From the NCBI RefSeq assembly GCF_008065375.1, contig NZ_MU084032.1, forward strand, positions 150,907 through 214,906: DNA of 64,000 bases, read 5' to 3'. The notes beneath the pieces were generated by a model. The model was not told the origin of the DNA. It searched no databases and saw only the letters and a program-made list of their open reading frames with translations. Position 1 is the stretch's first letter; the number at the start of each line of letters is the position of its first letter. The position numbers were made by a program, and so were the translations under genes. This document shows positions 1 through 8,163 of the stretch, piece by piece. Source of the DNA: Nonomuraea sp. SYSU D8015 (GTDB lineage: Bacteria; Actinomycetota; Actinomycetes; Streptosporangiales; Streptosporangiaceae).

Positions 1-74
1 TGTTGATGTTCGCTCACGGCGATCGTAATCATGTAAGCGGTACCTGAGGGTGAGGGCCGGGATCAAACCGTGGG

Positions 75-1670
75 GTGACGACGGTGGGCAGGCGCGAACG
101 TAGTCTTGAGCAGGTGATCTCCGTCCAGCGCGCTCGTTCCCTCGGCCGCCGCCTCTCCGCGTGGCGCGCCGGCCGGGCACGGAGGCAGACCGCTCCCGGC
201 GAGCGGGATCACGTCGCAGGTTCTGACGTGCACGCGCGCGGATCCGGCCCCACGCCCCAGAGCGGGAGCGGCGAGGAACCGGACCCCGGGCCGACGCCGC
301 CCACCGTGCCGAGCCGTGCGTTCTCGGGCGCGCGCGGCGCTCAAGGGTCCGCGAGCAGCCGCGGGCCCCGGGAATCGGGATCGCGCGACGGGTTGAGGCG
401 CGTCTGGTGGGCGGTGGTGCGGCCGTTCGGGCTCGCCTTGTTTCGGGGTGACGCCGATCCGCCGCCCGAGTCGCGGCGGTTGACGTTCGATGTGCCGCGC
501 CGGGTCGCCGTGCTGGTGCCGTTCAGGACCTACAACCTCATCCAGCTGGCGGAGCTGGTGCTGGCCCTGTATGTGTACGGGTCGACACAGGCCATGACGA
601 TCGACTGGATCGCCGAGGCTGCCGGCGCGATCCCCGAGGGCTTCGCCTACGTCGCCGGGCTCGCCGCCGCTCTTCCCCTGGCGCTGCGCGACCGGTGGCC
701 GCTCGCCGCCTGGCGGGTCGCGATCGTGGGCATGCCCTTCACCATCTGGTTGTCCACCGCGGTCAGCTCCGGCCAGCAGCCTTACATGGTGCCGGCGGGC
801 CTGGCGTACCTGATGGTCCTCTACTCCGTCGCCGTCCGTTGCGACCGGCAGATCACGCTGGCCGTCTGGATCATCACGGTCCTGGCCGCCTGGATCGCCC
901 ATCCCGACTCGATGGCGCTCGTGACGGTCCTCGCGGCGATATCGGTGCTGTTCGGCTACAACGTCCGCATCAGGCGGAGCGCGACGGCGCGGCTCGTCGA
1001 GGAGGAGCGGCGCACCCAGCTGGCCGAGAGCGCGCAGGCGGTGCTGGAGGAGCGGGCCCGCATCGCGCGCGAGCTGCACGACGTGGTCGCGCACCACATG
1101 TCGGTGATAGCGATCCAGGCGGAGGCGGTGCCGCTCAAGGCCGCCGGCGATCCCGCGCAGCTGGAAGCCGGCCTGGCGGAGATCCGGCAGCTGTCGCTGG
1201 AGGCGATCGCGGAGCTGCGGCAGGTGCTGGGCGTGCTGCGCGACCAGGACGGCCGCACCGACACCGCGCCGCAGCCGGGGCTCGACAGGGTGGACGAGCT
1301 GGTCGCCAACGCCCGCGCCGCCGGGCTGGCGGTGCTGGTCAAGCGGGTCGGGCCGCTCGACGGGGTGCCGCCCGCCGTGGGGCTGTCGGCGTACCGGATC
1401 GTGCAGGAGTCGCTGAGCAACGCGATGCGGCACGCGCCCGGCGCGGCCGTGGCGGTGGAGCTGGCGGGAGACGGTGACGAGCTGCGGCTGCGCATCGCCA
1501 ACGGGCCCGGCGCGACCGCGGGCGGGGCCCCCGGCGCCGGTCAGGGGCTGGTGGGGATGCGGGAGCGGGCGGCGCTGCTCGGCGGCGTGCTCGAGGCCGA
1601 GCCGGTCGAAGGCGGAGGCTTCGAGGTACGCGCGACGCTGCCGATCGCGGACCGGGAGACGGCCGGGTGA
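75..1670 (+). CDS. NarL-type sensor histidine kinase
   Basis: Membrane sensor kinase that would phosphorylate the response regulator encoded 60 bp downstream. About 130 N-terminal residues are low-complexity and basic and may not all be translated, because the GTG start at 75 has no strong ribosome site. Several hydrophobic segments follow (about residues 155-290). Next come a coiled linker, the HisKA_3 box with ELHDVVAHH near residue 335 (phospho-accepting His), and a HATPase domain to the C-terminus with an N-box-like ESLSNAMRHA and a G-box GQGLVGMRER. This order is typical of kinases paired with LuxR/NarL regulators. The stimulus is unknown. The family call is secure; the start is not. Confidence 0.9.
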   Translation: MTTVGRRERSLEQVISVQRARSLGRRLSAWRAGRARRQTAPGERDHVAGSDVHARGSGPTPQSGSGEEPDPGPTPPTVPSRAFSGARGAQGSASSRGPRESGSRDGLRRVWWAVVRPFGLALFRGDADPPPESRRLTFDVPRRVAVLVPFRTYNLIQLAELVLALYVYGSTQAMTIDWIAEAAGAIPEGFAYVAGLAAALPLALRDRWPLAAWRVAIVGMPFTIWLSTAVSSGQQPYMVPAGLAYLMVLYSVAVRCDRQITLAVWIITVLAAWIAHPDSMALVTVLAAISVLFGYNVRIRRSATARLVEEERRTQLAESAQAVLEERARIARELHDVVAHHMSVIAIQAEAVPLKAAGDPAQLEAGLAEIRQLSLEAIAELRQVLGVLRDQDGRTDTAPQPGLDRVDELVANARAAGLAVLVKRVGPLDGVPPAVGLSAYRIVQESLSNAMRHAPGAAVAVELAGDGDELRLRIANGPGATAGGAPGAGQGLVGMRERAALLGGVLEAEPVEGGGFEVRATLPIADRETAG

Positions 1671-1730
1671 GACGCCGCCGGATGAGACGCCGTTTGATGG
1701 GACACGCCGGCTGCGGATGAGGAGGAGCGC

Positions 1731-2387
1731 TTGATCCGGGTACTGATCGCCGACGACCAGGGAATGGTGCGCACGGGGTTCACCGTGTTCCTGAGCGCGC
1801 AGCCGGACATCGAGGTGGTGGGCGAGGCCGCGAACGGCAGGGAGGCCGTCGAGCAGGCGGCGCGGCTGGCTCCCGACGTGGTGCTCATGGACGTCCGGAT
1901 GCCGGTCATGAACGGCCTGGAGGCGACCAGGGAGCTCCTGTCTCGGAGGCCGTCCCCGAAGGTGCTGATCCTGACGACGTTCGACCTGGACGACTACGTC
2001 TATGAGGCGCTGCGGGCCGGGGCGAGCGGGTTCTTGCTGAAGGACGCCTCGGCGGCGCAGCTGGCCGAGGCGGTGCGGGTGGTGGCGGCCGGTGAGGCGC
2101 TCATCGCCCCGGCGATCACCAAGCGGCTGATCCACGAGTTCGCCAGGCTCGGCGCCCCGCGCCCGGCGGCGGGCCGGCGGCTGGCGGAGCTGACCGAGCG
2201 CGAGACCGAGGTGCTCACGCTGGTCGCCCAGGCGCTGTCCAACCAGGAGATCGCGGACAAGCTGTTCGTGGCCGAACAGACGGTCAAGACGCATGTCGGG
2301 CGAGTACTGATGAAGCTGGGGCTGCGTGACCGGGCGCAGGCGATCGTGTTCGCGTACGAGACGGGGTTGGTGCGTCCTGGGGAGTGA
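1731..2387 (+). CDS. NarL/LuxR-family response regulator
   Basis: DNA-binding response regulator, partner of the upstream kinase. The receiver domain (residues 1-120) has the acidic pair in IADDQ, the phospho-acceptor Asp in VVLMDVRMP near residue 54, and the conserved Lys in LLKDAS. A LuxR-type helix-turn-helix follows (about 148-210), with TERETEVL and NQEIADKLFVAEQTVKTHV. The start is TTG at 1731, preceded by GGAGGAG six bases upstream, so translation from TTG is well supported. The length (218 aa) is normal for the family. Target genes cannot be read from the sequence. Confidence 0.93.
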   Translation: MIRVLIADDQGMVRTGFTVFLSAQPDIEVVGEAANGREAVEQAARLAPDVVLMDVRMPVMNGLEATRELLSRRPSPKVLILTTFDLDDYVYEALRAGASGFLLKDASAAQLAEAVRVVAAGEALIAPAITKRLIHEFARLGAPRPAAGRRLAELTERETEVLTLVAQALSNQEIADKLFVAEQTVKTHVGRVLMKLGLRDRAQAIVFAYETGLVRPGE

Positions 2388-2405
2388 CCGCCGTACAGTC
2401 GGCTG

Positions 2406-3767
2406 ATGGACCCGGTTGAGCTCTTCCATCAGGTGGCGGCGACCGTGCCCGCCTACAGAGCCTTTCTGGCGGAAAACAATGTCAACCCCGCAGAAATCAC
2501 GACATTTCGGGATTTTCAGCGGTTGCCGATGGCCACGAAGGACACTTACACCCGTCGTCACCCCCTGCCCGACCTCTGCCGGGGCGGCGTGATCGGCGAC
2601 ATGATCGCCGTGTCGTCGGGCTCGACGGGCGAGCCGTCGTTCTGGCCCCGTTCGGCGTCGGACGAGCGTGTGATCGCCGCCCGCTTCGAGGAGGTCTTCC
2701 GCGACTCCTTCGCCGCCCGCGAGCGACGCACGCTGGCCGTGGTCTGCTTCGCGCTCGGCACCTGGGTGGGCGGCCTGTTCACCGTCAACTGCTGCCGCCA
2801 CCTGGCCGAACGCGGCTACCCGATCACCGTGATCGCCCCCGGCACCGACCGCAGGGAGATCGCCCGCGTGCTGCCTGAGCTGGCCCCGCACTTCGACCAG
2901 GTGGTGCTCCTCGGCTACCCGCCCTTCCTGAAGAACGTCATCGACACCGAGGACCTCCCCTGGGCGGCCTGGAACGTCAAGCTGGTCACGGCGGGAGAGG
3001 TGTTCAGCGAGGAGTGGCGCACGCTGGTCGCCGAGCGCGCCGGGATCGCCGACCCGGTGCGCGGCATCGCCTCCCTGTACGGCACCGCCGACGCGGGCGT
3101 CCTCGGCAACGAGACCGCGCTGTCGGTCGAGATCCGCCGCTTCCTGTCGGCCCGCCCCGACGCGGCCAGGGAGCTGTTCGGCGAGTCCCGCCTGCCGACC
3201 CTCGTCCAGTACGACCCGGAGGTCCGCTTCTTCGAGGAGCACCAGGGCACGCTGCTCTTCTCGGGCGACAACGGCATCCCGCTCATCCGCTACCACATCG
3301 CCGACGAGGGCGGCGTGATCCCGTACGACCGCATGCTGGACTTCGTCCGGCGGCACGGCTTCGAGCCCAGCGTGCCGAGCCCCGAGCGGCCGTTCGTGTA
3401 CGTGTTCGGCCGCAGCCATTTCACGGTCTCCTACTACGGCGCGAACGTCTATCCGGAGAACATCGCGGTCGGCCTGGAGCAGCCGGAGGTCAGCGGCTCG
3501 GTGACGGGCAAGTTCGTGATGGAGGTGGTGGAGGACGCCCGCCACGACCGGCACCTGACGGTGACGGTGGAGCTCATGCCGGGCGAGAAGCCGGCGGACG
3601 AGACGGCACAGGCTGTGGGCCAGTCGATCCTGACCCAGCTCCTGCGGCTGAACAGCGAGTTCGCCGCGTACGTGCCGCCGGTCCAGCAGATGCCCTTCAT
3701 CCGCCTGCGTGAAGCCGGCGACCCGGAGTACTTCCCTCCGGGCGCCAAGCACCGCTACACCCGCTGA
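2406..3767 (+). CDS. PaaK-like adenylate-forming enzyme
   Basis: Member of the phenylacetate-CoA ligase-like branch of the ANL (adenylate-forming) superfamily. These enzymes activate a carboxylate with ATP as acyl-AMP and usually pass it to CoA or a carrier. The phosphate loop SSGSTGEPSFWPRS lies near residue 77, SLYGTADAGVLGNE near 225 resembles the A5 region, and the C-terminal subdomain contains FGRSHFTVSYYGANVYPENI. At 453 aa it is about the usual length of PaaK proteins. It stands alone behind a two-component pair, with no thiolase, oxygenase or PKS/NRPS gene nearby, so the acid it uses is unknown. Start ATG at 2406. Confidence 0.8.
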   Translation: MDPVELFHQVAATVPAYRAFLAENNVNPAEITTFRDFQRLPMATKDTYTRRHPLPDLCRGGVIGDMIAVSSGSTGEPSFWPRSASDERVIAARFEEVFRDSFAARERRTLAVVCFALGTWVGGLFTVNCCRHLAERGYPITVIAPGTDRREIARVLPELAPHFDQVVLLGYPPFLKNVIDTEDLPWAAWNVKLVTAGEVFSEEWRTLVAERAGIADPVRGIASLYGTADAGVLGNETALSVEIRRFLSARPDAARELFGESRLPTLVQYDPEVRFFEEHQGTLLFSGDNGIPLIRYHIADEGGVIPYDRMLDFVRRHGFEPSVPSPERPFVYVFGRSHFTVSYYGANVYPENIAVGLEQPEVSGSVTGKFVMEVVEDARHDRHLTVTVELMPGEKPADETAQAVGQSILTQLLRLNSEFAAYVPPVQQMPFIRLREAGDPEYFPPGAKHRYTR

Positions 3768-3909
3768 CACCGCACCGCCGCGGCCCCGCACCACCGCCGT
3801 CCGTTCCAAGGCAGCGGTGAGTCGTAGCCGCGATCAACCTCTGGTACCACGCGCAAGATCAGACCTCACGGTGACGCGGACGATCGGCCACGCTCCGTAA
3901 CGTCGCAGC

Positions 3910-5028
3910 ATGCTCAGACGGCTCGCACTCGCAGGGGTTCTGACGGCGGCAGGCACAGTTCTGTTGTGGCCGGGACCGCCCAGCGGAAGGTTGGTGAAGG
4001 TCTACGGCGATCTCGTCGCGGCCGACCGGGTGGCGATCGTCGTGCCCGGCGCCGACACGACGGCGGAGACGTTCGAGGCCGGCACGAAACGGCCAGGAGG
4101 CGCGGCCCGCGCCCTGCTGGCGGAGGCTGCCCGGCTGGCTCCTCAGGAGCGGCTGGCCGTGGTGGCCTGGCTCGGCTACGACTCTCCGCCGACCCTGAGC
4201 CTCGGCGCGCTCACCCACGACGCGGCCGACGAAGGCGCCGCCGAGCTCCGCCGCACGGTCAGCGACCTGCGCACCAGGACCGCCGCCCCCATCGCCCTGC
4301 TATGCCACAGTTACGGTTCGGTGCTGTGCGCCAAAGCCGTCCCCGGCTTACCCGTCACGGACCTGGCGGTCTTCGGCAGCCCCGGCCTCGACGCCCCGTC
4401 CGCCGCCGCCCTGCGACGTCCTCCCGCCCCCATGGCTGAACCCGCAGACGGGCCAGGCGCAGGCCGCCACCTCGATCCGAGCCGACACACGGACGCAGGC
4501 GGGGCCCCAGGCACAGGCGGAGATCTCGGTGGAGGCGGACACTCCGGCACAGGCCGATACGCGGACGCAGGCGGAGACGCGCGCACAGGTGGAGACGCGC
4601 GCACACCTGGAGACGCGGGCACACCTGGAGACGCGGGCACAGAGGACGACCGGACGCAGGCGGAGACCTCACGGCAGATGGAGTCGGGGGCACAGGCGGA
4701 GGCACTGACGCAGGCGGAGGGCGAGACGAAGGCACGGACGCAGGCGCAGGCGCAGGAGGCGATCCAGGCCTTCCCCGCGCCGCGCGCCACAACGCCGCCA
4801 CCCCTCCGCGTGTGGGCAGGGCTCGGCGGGAGCGACTGGATCAGGTTCGTCCCCAAGACCAAGATCGGCCCGTTGGGCTTCGGCGCCGACCCCATGGCCC
4901 CCGGCTACGGCGCGCGCGTCTTCGAGGTGGGCCCCGGCGGTCACAGCGACTACTTCAGCCCGGGCACCCCATCACTCCGCAACCTCGCCCTGATCGCCCT
5001 CGGCCGTCCCGAGCAGGTGACCTCTTGA
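3910..5028 (+). CDS. DUF1023-type alpha/beta hydrolase with repeat insertion
   Basis: Serine hydrolase of the actinobacterial DUF1023 family. It has an N-terminal hydrophobic segment (signal or anchor, residues 3-22), IVVPGADTTAETF, the nucleophile elbow CHSYGSVL near residue 137, and a C-terminal GPGGHSDYF carrying the likely catalytic His near 345. Between the elbow half and the GGSDWIRFVP half sits roughly 110 residues of Gly/Ala/Asp/Thr-rich repeats (about 180-290), partly encoded by exact 18-bp units. The family normally has a short cap region here. The catalytic parts on both sides stay in frame, so the insert is tolerated. Substrate unknown; family call is good. Confidence 0.8.
   Translation: MLRRLALAGVLTAAGTVLLWPGPPSGRLVKVYGDLVAADRVAIVVPGADTTAETFEAGTKRPGGAARALLAEAARLAPQERLAVVAWLGYDSPPTLSLGALTHDAADEGAAELRRTVSDLRTRTAAPIALLCHSYGSVLCAKAVPGLPVTDLAVFGSPGLDAPSAAALRRPPAPMAEPADGPGAGRHLDPSRHTDAGGAPGTGGDLGGGGHSGTGRYADAGGDARTGGDARTPGDAGTPGDAGTEDDRTQAETSRQMESGAQAEALTQAEGETKARTQAQAQEAIQAFPAPRATTPPPLRVWAGLGGSDWIRFVPKTKIGPLGFGADPMAPGYGARVFEVGPGGHSDYFSPGTPSLRNLALIALGRPEQVTS
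4573..4644 (+). repeat. four tandem 18-bp units inside the hydrolase gene
   Basis: Four consecutive 18-bp units begin at 4573, 4591, 4609 and 4627, each starting GGAGACGCG. They differ by only a few bases and encode six-residue GDARTG/GDAGTP-type units. The looser G/A/D/T-rich region around them (about 4450-4770) looks like older copies. The units are in frame with the hydrolase. Confidence 0.85.
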
Positions 5029-5065
5029 CTTCTCTGTTTCTGGGTACGAGAGAGAGGAAGCGCGC

Positions 5066-5088
5066 TTTGATGACATGCTGTCGTCAAA
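5066..5088. promoter_or_regulatory. inverted repeat upstream of heme oxygenase
   Basis: TTTGATGACA, a 3-base centre and TGTCGTCAAA form a 10+10 inverted repeat with one mismatch, 69-91 bases before the GTG start at 5157. A possible -35 TTGACG lies just downstream at 5092. The shape suits a dimeric repressor or activator. The cognate regulator is not evident in the window. Confidence 0.5.
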
Positions 5089-5156
5089 AGCTTGACGCAC
5101 GAAGCCCATGTTTGTGACACTTCGTCATGAAACATCAGTGCGAGTTGAGGTGGGCC

Positions 5157-5804
5157 GTGACGACGTCGTTCTCCGAGACCTTGAGGAACTCCACCTGGGG
5201 CGACCACCAGTCCGCCGAATCCGAGGGCTACCTCACGGAGCTGATGGGCGGCCGGCTGAGCGAGCAGGAGTACGGCGAGATGGTCGCCCAGCACTACTTC
5301 GCCTACGTCGCTCTCGACGGAGTGTCGCGGCGACTCGCCGACCACCCGGTGGCCGGGCGCTTCGTCTTCCCGGAGCTGTACCGCGAGCGGGCGCTGGAGC
5401 GCGACCTGGCGACGATCTACGGCCCCGCCTGGCGAGACCGGATCGCACCGTCCAAGTCCACCCAGGCCCTGGTCGCGCGCATCCACCAGGTGTCCGACTG
5501 GCCCGGCGGCTACATCGCCCACCACTACACCCGCTATCTGGGCGACCTTTCCGGCGGGCAGTTCATCCGGATGGAACTGCAGAAGATCTACGGGTACTCC
5601 AAGGGCGGAGGCGTCGACTTCTACATCTTCGACGAGCTCGGCAGCCTGCCGCGCTTCAAGAACGAATACCGCGCCCGCCTGGACGCCCTGGAGCTGGACG
5701 AAGGGGAGCAGCAGCGGATCATCCGCGAGGTCAAGCTCGCCTACCAGCTGAACACCGAGGTGCTCACCGAGCTCATGCACGTCGTCAAGGCCGCCGCCGC
5801 ATAG
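5157..5804 (+). CDS. heme oxygenase (biliverdin-producing)
   Basis: Cleaves heme with O2 and reductant to biliverdin, CO and Fe2+ in the cytoplasm. The N-terminal NSTWGDHQSAES contains the proximal heme ligand His. The distal-helix signature YTRYLGDLSGGQF is clear near residue 130, and length (about 215 aa) fits HmuO-type enzymes. I chose GTG 5157 because GAGGTG stands just before it and the protein then begins at the usual distance from the His; an in-frame ATG at 5127 is the alternative. No heme-uptake or phytochrome gene is adjacent, so the role (iron from heme, or a chromophore) is open. Confidence 0.92.
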   Translation: MTTSFSETLRNSTWGDHQSAESEGYLTELMGGRLSEQEYGEMVAQHYFAYVALDGVSRRLADHPVAGRFVFPELYRERALERDLATIYGPAWRDRIAPSKSTQALVARIHQVSDWPGGYIAHHYTRYLGDLSGGQFIRMELQKIYGYSKGGGVDFYIFDELGSLPRFKNEYRARLDALELDEGEQQRIIREVKLAYQLNTEVLTELMHVVKAAAA

Positions 5805-5834
5805 AAGGATTCCACATCGGTTTCAGCGGGATGA

Positions 5835-5953
5835 GGTCGATGACTGGCGATAAGGGTCCCGCAGCGAGGAGGTCCAAGCCGGGGCCTCGATCACGGAGAG
5901 GCCAGCGACACGGGGTGACCCGGTCGATCACTGGCGATACGGATCCCGCAACG
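5835..5953. repeat. imperfect 32-bp direct repeat at the 3' end of fic
   Basis: Copies at 5835-5866 and 5922-5953 share 28 of 32 bases (core ACTGGCGATA and TCCCGCA). The right copy overlaps the last codons of the fic gene and the left copy is intergenic. This could be a duplicated junction left by insertion of the fic gene, or a local duplication. Confidence 0.6.
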
Positions 5954-7085
5954 GGGTGACCCGCTGGGCGAAATCGGCCTTCAGCTCCGCCATCCGCGGG
6001 CCTGCCTCGTAGTAGCGGCCCTTGGTCTCGCCATAGGGCCGGAGCCAGCCCTTGGCGGCGAGGTCGCGCAGGTCGCGGGCGGCCTGGCCCTGACTGAGCC
6101 CCTCGTCGGCCTGGTATCGGCTCCGGCGCAGCCGCCTGCTCACGAACGCCTCGTAGAGGGCTGAGACGCAGCGCGTGTTGAGCCCGTCGGCGTCGACCTG
6201 CTCCTCCAGGAACATCCAGATCTCACCGGCCTCGGCCAGGCGCTGCCGCACCCGCTGCGCCTGCATGTGATGCGCCCGCAGACAGAACCGCACCCAATCG
6301 AGGGTGTCGCCGTGCGGACTCCACCGCCGGCGTCCGACCGCGCCGAGCACGTCATAATACTCGATGGTGGTGCGCTGCTGCCCGAGCCATTCTTCGATCG
6401 AGCAGAACTCAGGTGTCGTGATGTTGTCCCGACCGAGGACCAAAGTCTGAACGGCACGCGACATCCGACCATTTCCATCACGCCACGGATGGATTTTCAC
6501 CAGATTGAAGTGAGCCATCGCACCCCGCACATAACTTGCCATCTCCAAGTCGCCCTCGTTGAGCCACGCGACCAGCTCATCCAGAAGCGCAGGGACGAGG
6601 TCGGCATCAGGCCCTTCGTATACGGCCTCCCCCGTGGACGAATCCCGGACCCAGATGCTTCCTGGTCGAATCACTCCGGGGGTCTTGTGCCGGTGGTGGC
6701 CGATCATCATGAAGTTGAGCGCATTGAGGACGCCCACGTCGTAACGGAACGCCGGCGCCCGCGACACTAGCCCGATATAGGTGAGCGCCTGCTGATAGCC
6801 CGCAATCTCCTTCGCGATCCCAGCGGAGGTTTCGAGGGGCTCCTCCCCCGCCATGATGGACTGGATGTCCTCGACGCTGGCGCGATAGCCCTCGATGGCG
6901 TTCGAGCCTTGGATCGCTCGCGCCTGAAGCTGCCTGCAGAGCTGGCCGTCCCACCGGTGGGTTTCGGCCAGGCGGTATTTGAGGTCCTGCCTCATGTCCT
7001 CGATCTCGGCGAGCACCGTCTTGTCGGCGGGCTGGAGCGCAGGGGTGCCGTACAACATGACCTCATGAAACCATGAATGAATCAT
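5928..7085 (-). CDS. Fic-family AMP-transferase-like protein (class II)
   Basis: Fic proteins transfer AMP or another phospho-group from a nucleotide to protein hydroxyls. The active motif HPWRDGNGRMSR near residue 200 keeps the catalytic His and the GNGR anion loop. An N-terminal SNAIEG near residue 60 matches the inhibitory helix motif (S/T)xxxE(G/N), making this a class II, self-inhibited Fic. The C-terminal 110 residues (RYQADEGLSQGQAARDLRD) look like a winged helix, common in Fic proteins with autoregulation. Lower GC, especially at the 5' end, and isolation from neighbours suggest acquisition. No separate antitoxin gene is seen. Start ATG 7085, with weak GGATGG ahead. Confidence 0.92.
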   Translation of the reverse strand: MIHSWFHEVMLYGTPALQPADKTVLAEIEDMRQDLKYRLAETHRWDGQLCRQLQARAIQGSNAIEGYRASVEDIQSIMAGEEPLETSAGIAKEIAGYQQALTYIGLVSRAPAFRYDVGVLNALNFMMIGHHRHKTPGVIRPGSIWVRDSSTGEAVYEGPDADLVPALLDELVAWLNEGDLEMASYVRGAMAHFNLVKIHPWRDGNGRMSRAVQTLVLGRDNITTPEFCSIEEWLGQQRTTIEYYDVLGAVGRRRWSPHGDTLDWVRFCLRAHHMQAQRVRQRLAEAGEIWMFLEEQVDADGLNTRCVSALYEAFVSRRLRRSRYQADEGLSQGQAARDLRDLAAKGWLRPYGETKGRYYEAGPRMAELKADFAQRVTPLRDPYRQ

Positions 7086-7094
7086 CCATCCAAG

Positions 7095-7113
7095 TGAATG
7101 ATTGATTCATTCA
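7095..7113. promoter_or_regulatory. palindrome at the fic promoter
   Basis: TGAATGA, TTGAT, TCATTCA is a perfect 7+7 inverted repeat ending 10 bases from the fic start codon, in an AT-rich island unlike the surrounding DNA. Further TGAATGA-like half sites occur at 7072-7084. It is a likely operator, plausibly for the winged-helix tail of Fic itself. Confidence 0.5.
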
Positions 7114-7423
7114 TATATGCCCGATTTGTATGGGCGCGATTCAGGCCCGGAACAGAGGGGACTCCGTGCGGCGGGAGGGCGCCGCCGCGACGAGTTGCTC
7201 TTGGGGCGGTGGCCTGGCATGCGTGCGGTGGTGCCGGCAGGCGGGGCGGCGCCGGCCGGGGTGATCGCCGTGGAGCCGTACCTCTGGGGCGGCCGCCTGG
7301 GCCGCGATGGCGGGGCGGTGACAGCAGGGAGCCGCGTTGTTAGCGGTGTATCACCATGGCGATTTGCGAGGATGATCCCCGATGCGCACGTTGCTCGGGA
7401 CCGCCCGGGCCTACGATAGGCCT
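7114..7423. other. intergenic region between fic and the TetR gene
   Basis: About 310 bases with no convincing gene. Short open frames exist on the plus strand, but they overlap one another, lack ribosome sites and have arginine/glycine-rich compositions typical of chance frames in GC-rich DNA. The TetR promoter should lie in the last 80 bases; no clear operator palindrome was found. Confidence 0.5.
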
Positions 7424-8029
7424 ATGCCCCGCATCTCGGCCGCGACGATCAGCGAGCATCGCGCGCAGACCCGCGACCGGATCCTGCAAGCCGTCTCGCG
7501 CCTCTCGCGCGTGCAGGGCATCGACGCGATCTCGCTGACCGACGTGGCCCATGAGGCCGGCATCACCAGGACCGTCCTGTACAACTACTTCCCCGACAAG
7601 GCGGCGCTGTTGCTGGCGTTCACCGAGCGGGTGACCCAATACTTCATCGACAGCTACGAGCGGGAGCTACCGGCGGACGCCTCCCCCGCCGATCGGCTGC
7701 GCGCGTTCGTGCGGCTGCAACTGGCCGGGCTGCTGGCGCATCCGCATCCGGGTGCGGCCGATCTCAGCGCGGCGCTGGGGCCGGACGCATACCAGCGGCT
7801 GGCCGAGCACGTCGAGCCCATGCAGCGGATCCTGGTGGAGATCCTGGAGAGCGGGATGGAGTCGGGCGACTTCCGCGTGGCCGACGTTCCCGCCACGGCG
7901 CGCATGATCATGGCGGTGGTCGGCGCCGAACGCGTGCCGCTGATCAGCGGGGCTGTCACGGTGGCTGCGGCGGAGGCGCTGGTGTGCGAGTTCGTCCTCC
8001 GGGCCCTCGGCAGCGAATCTTCCGCGTGA
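7424..8029 (+). CDS. TetR-family transcriptional regulator
   Basis: One-component repressor. Residues 10-60 form the TetR helix-turn-helix (TRDRILQAVSRLSR, then LTDVAHEAGITRTVLYNYFPDK with the family YxYF motif). The rest is an all-helical ligand-binding domain. I chose ATG 7424, which gives a 201-aa protein; an upstream in-frame ATG at 7382 adds 14 unlikely residues. It lies 134 bp upstream of, and codirectional with, an MFS exporter, so control of that exporter and of itself is the natural inference. Confidence 0.9.
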   Translation: MPRISAATISEHRAQTRDRILQAVSRLSRVQGIDAISLTDVAHEAGITRTVLYNYFPDKAALLLAFTERVTQYFIDSYERELPADASPADRLRAFVRLQLAGLLAHPHPGAADLSAALGPDAYQRLAEHVEPMQRILVEILESGMESGDFRVADVPATARMIMAVVGAERVPLISGAVTVAAAEALVCEFVLRALGSESSA

Positions 8030-8069
8030 GCCGGGCGCTCGGCGGCGAACCTTCCGCGTGAGCCGGACG
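8006..8069 (+). repeat. two 32-bp tandem units at the end of the TetR gene
   Basis: Units 8006-8037 and 8038-8069 differ at about three positions, and a degenerate third copy follows from 8070. The first encodes the last residues and stop of the TetR protein, so the duplication copied the gene's 3' tip into the spacer before the MFS gene. Confidence 0.7.
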
Positions 8070-8163
8070 CTCGGCGGTGGACTCGGCGTGAGCCATCTGC
8101 AAGTTCTCGGCGACGAACTGCTCGGCGTGATCAGCCGCCGGCGGCGGTGACAGGATGGGGGTC

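Noticed and set aside
63..3809. A 1248-residue minus-strand open frame opposite the kinase, regulator and PaaK-like genes.
   Set aside because: Arg/His/Leu-rich composition without domains; it is the mirror of three recognisable plus-strand genes, as expected in very GC-rich DNA.
7098..7419. Two overlapping short plus-strand frames between fic and TetR.
   Set aside because: No ribosome sites, chance-like composition, and mutually exclusive frames across an AT-rich promoter.
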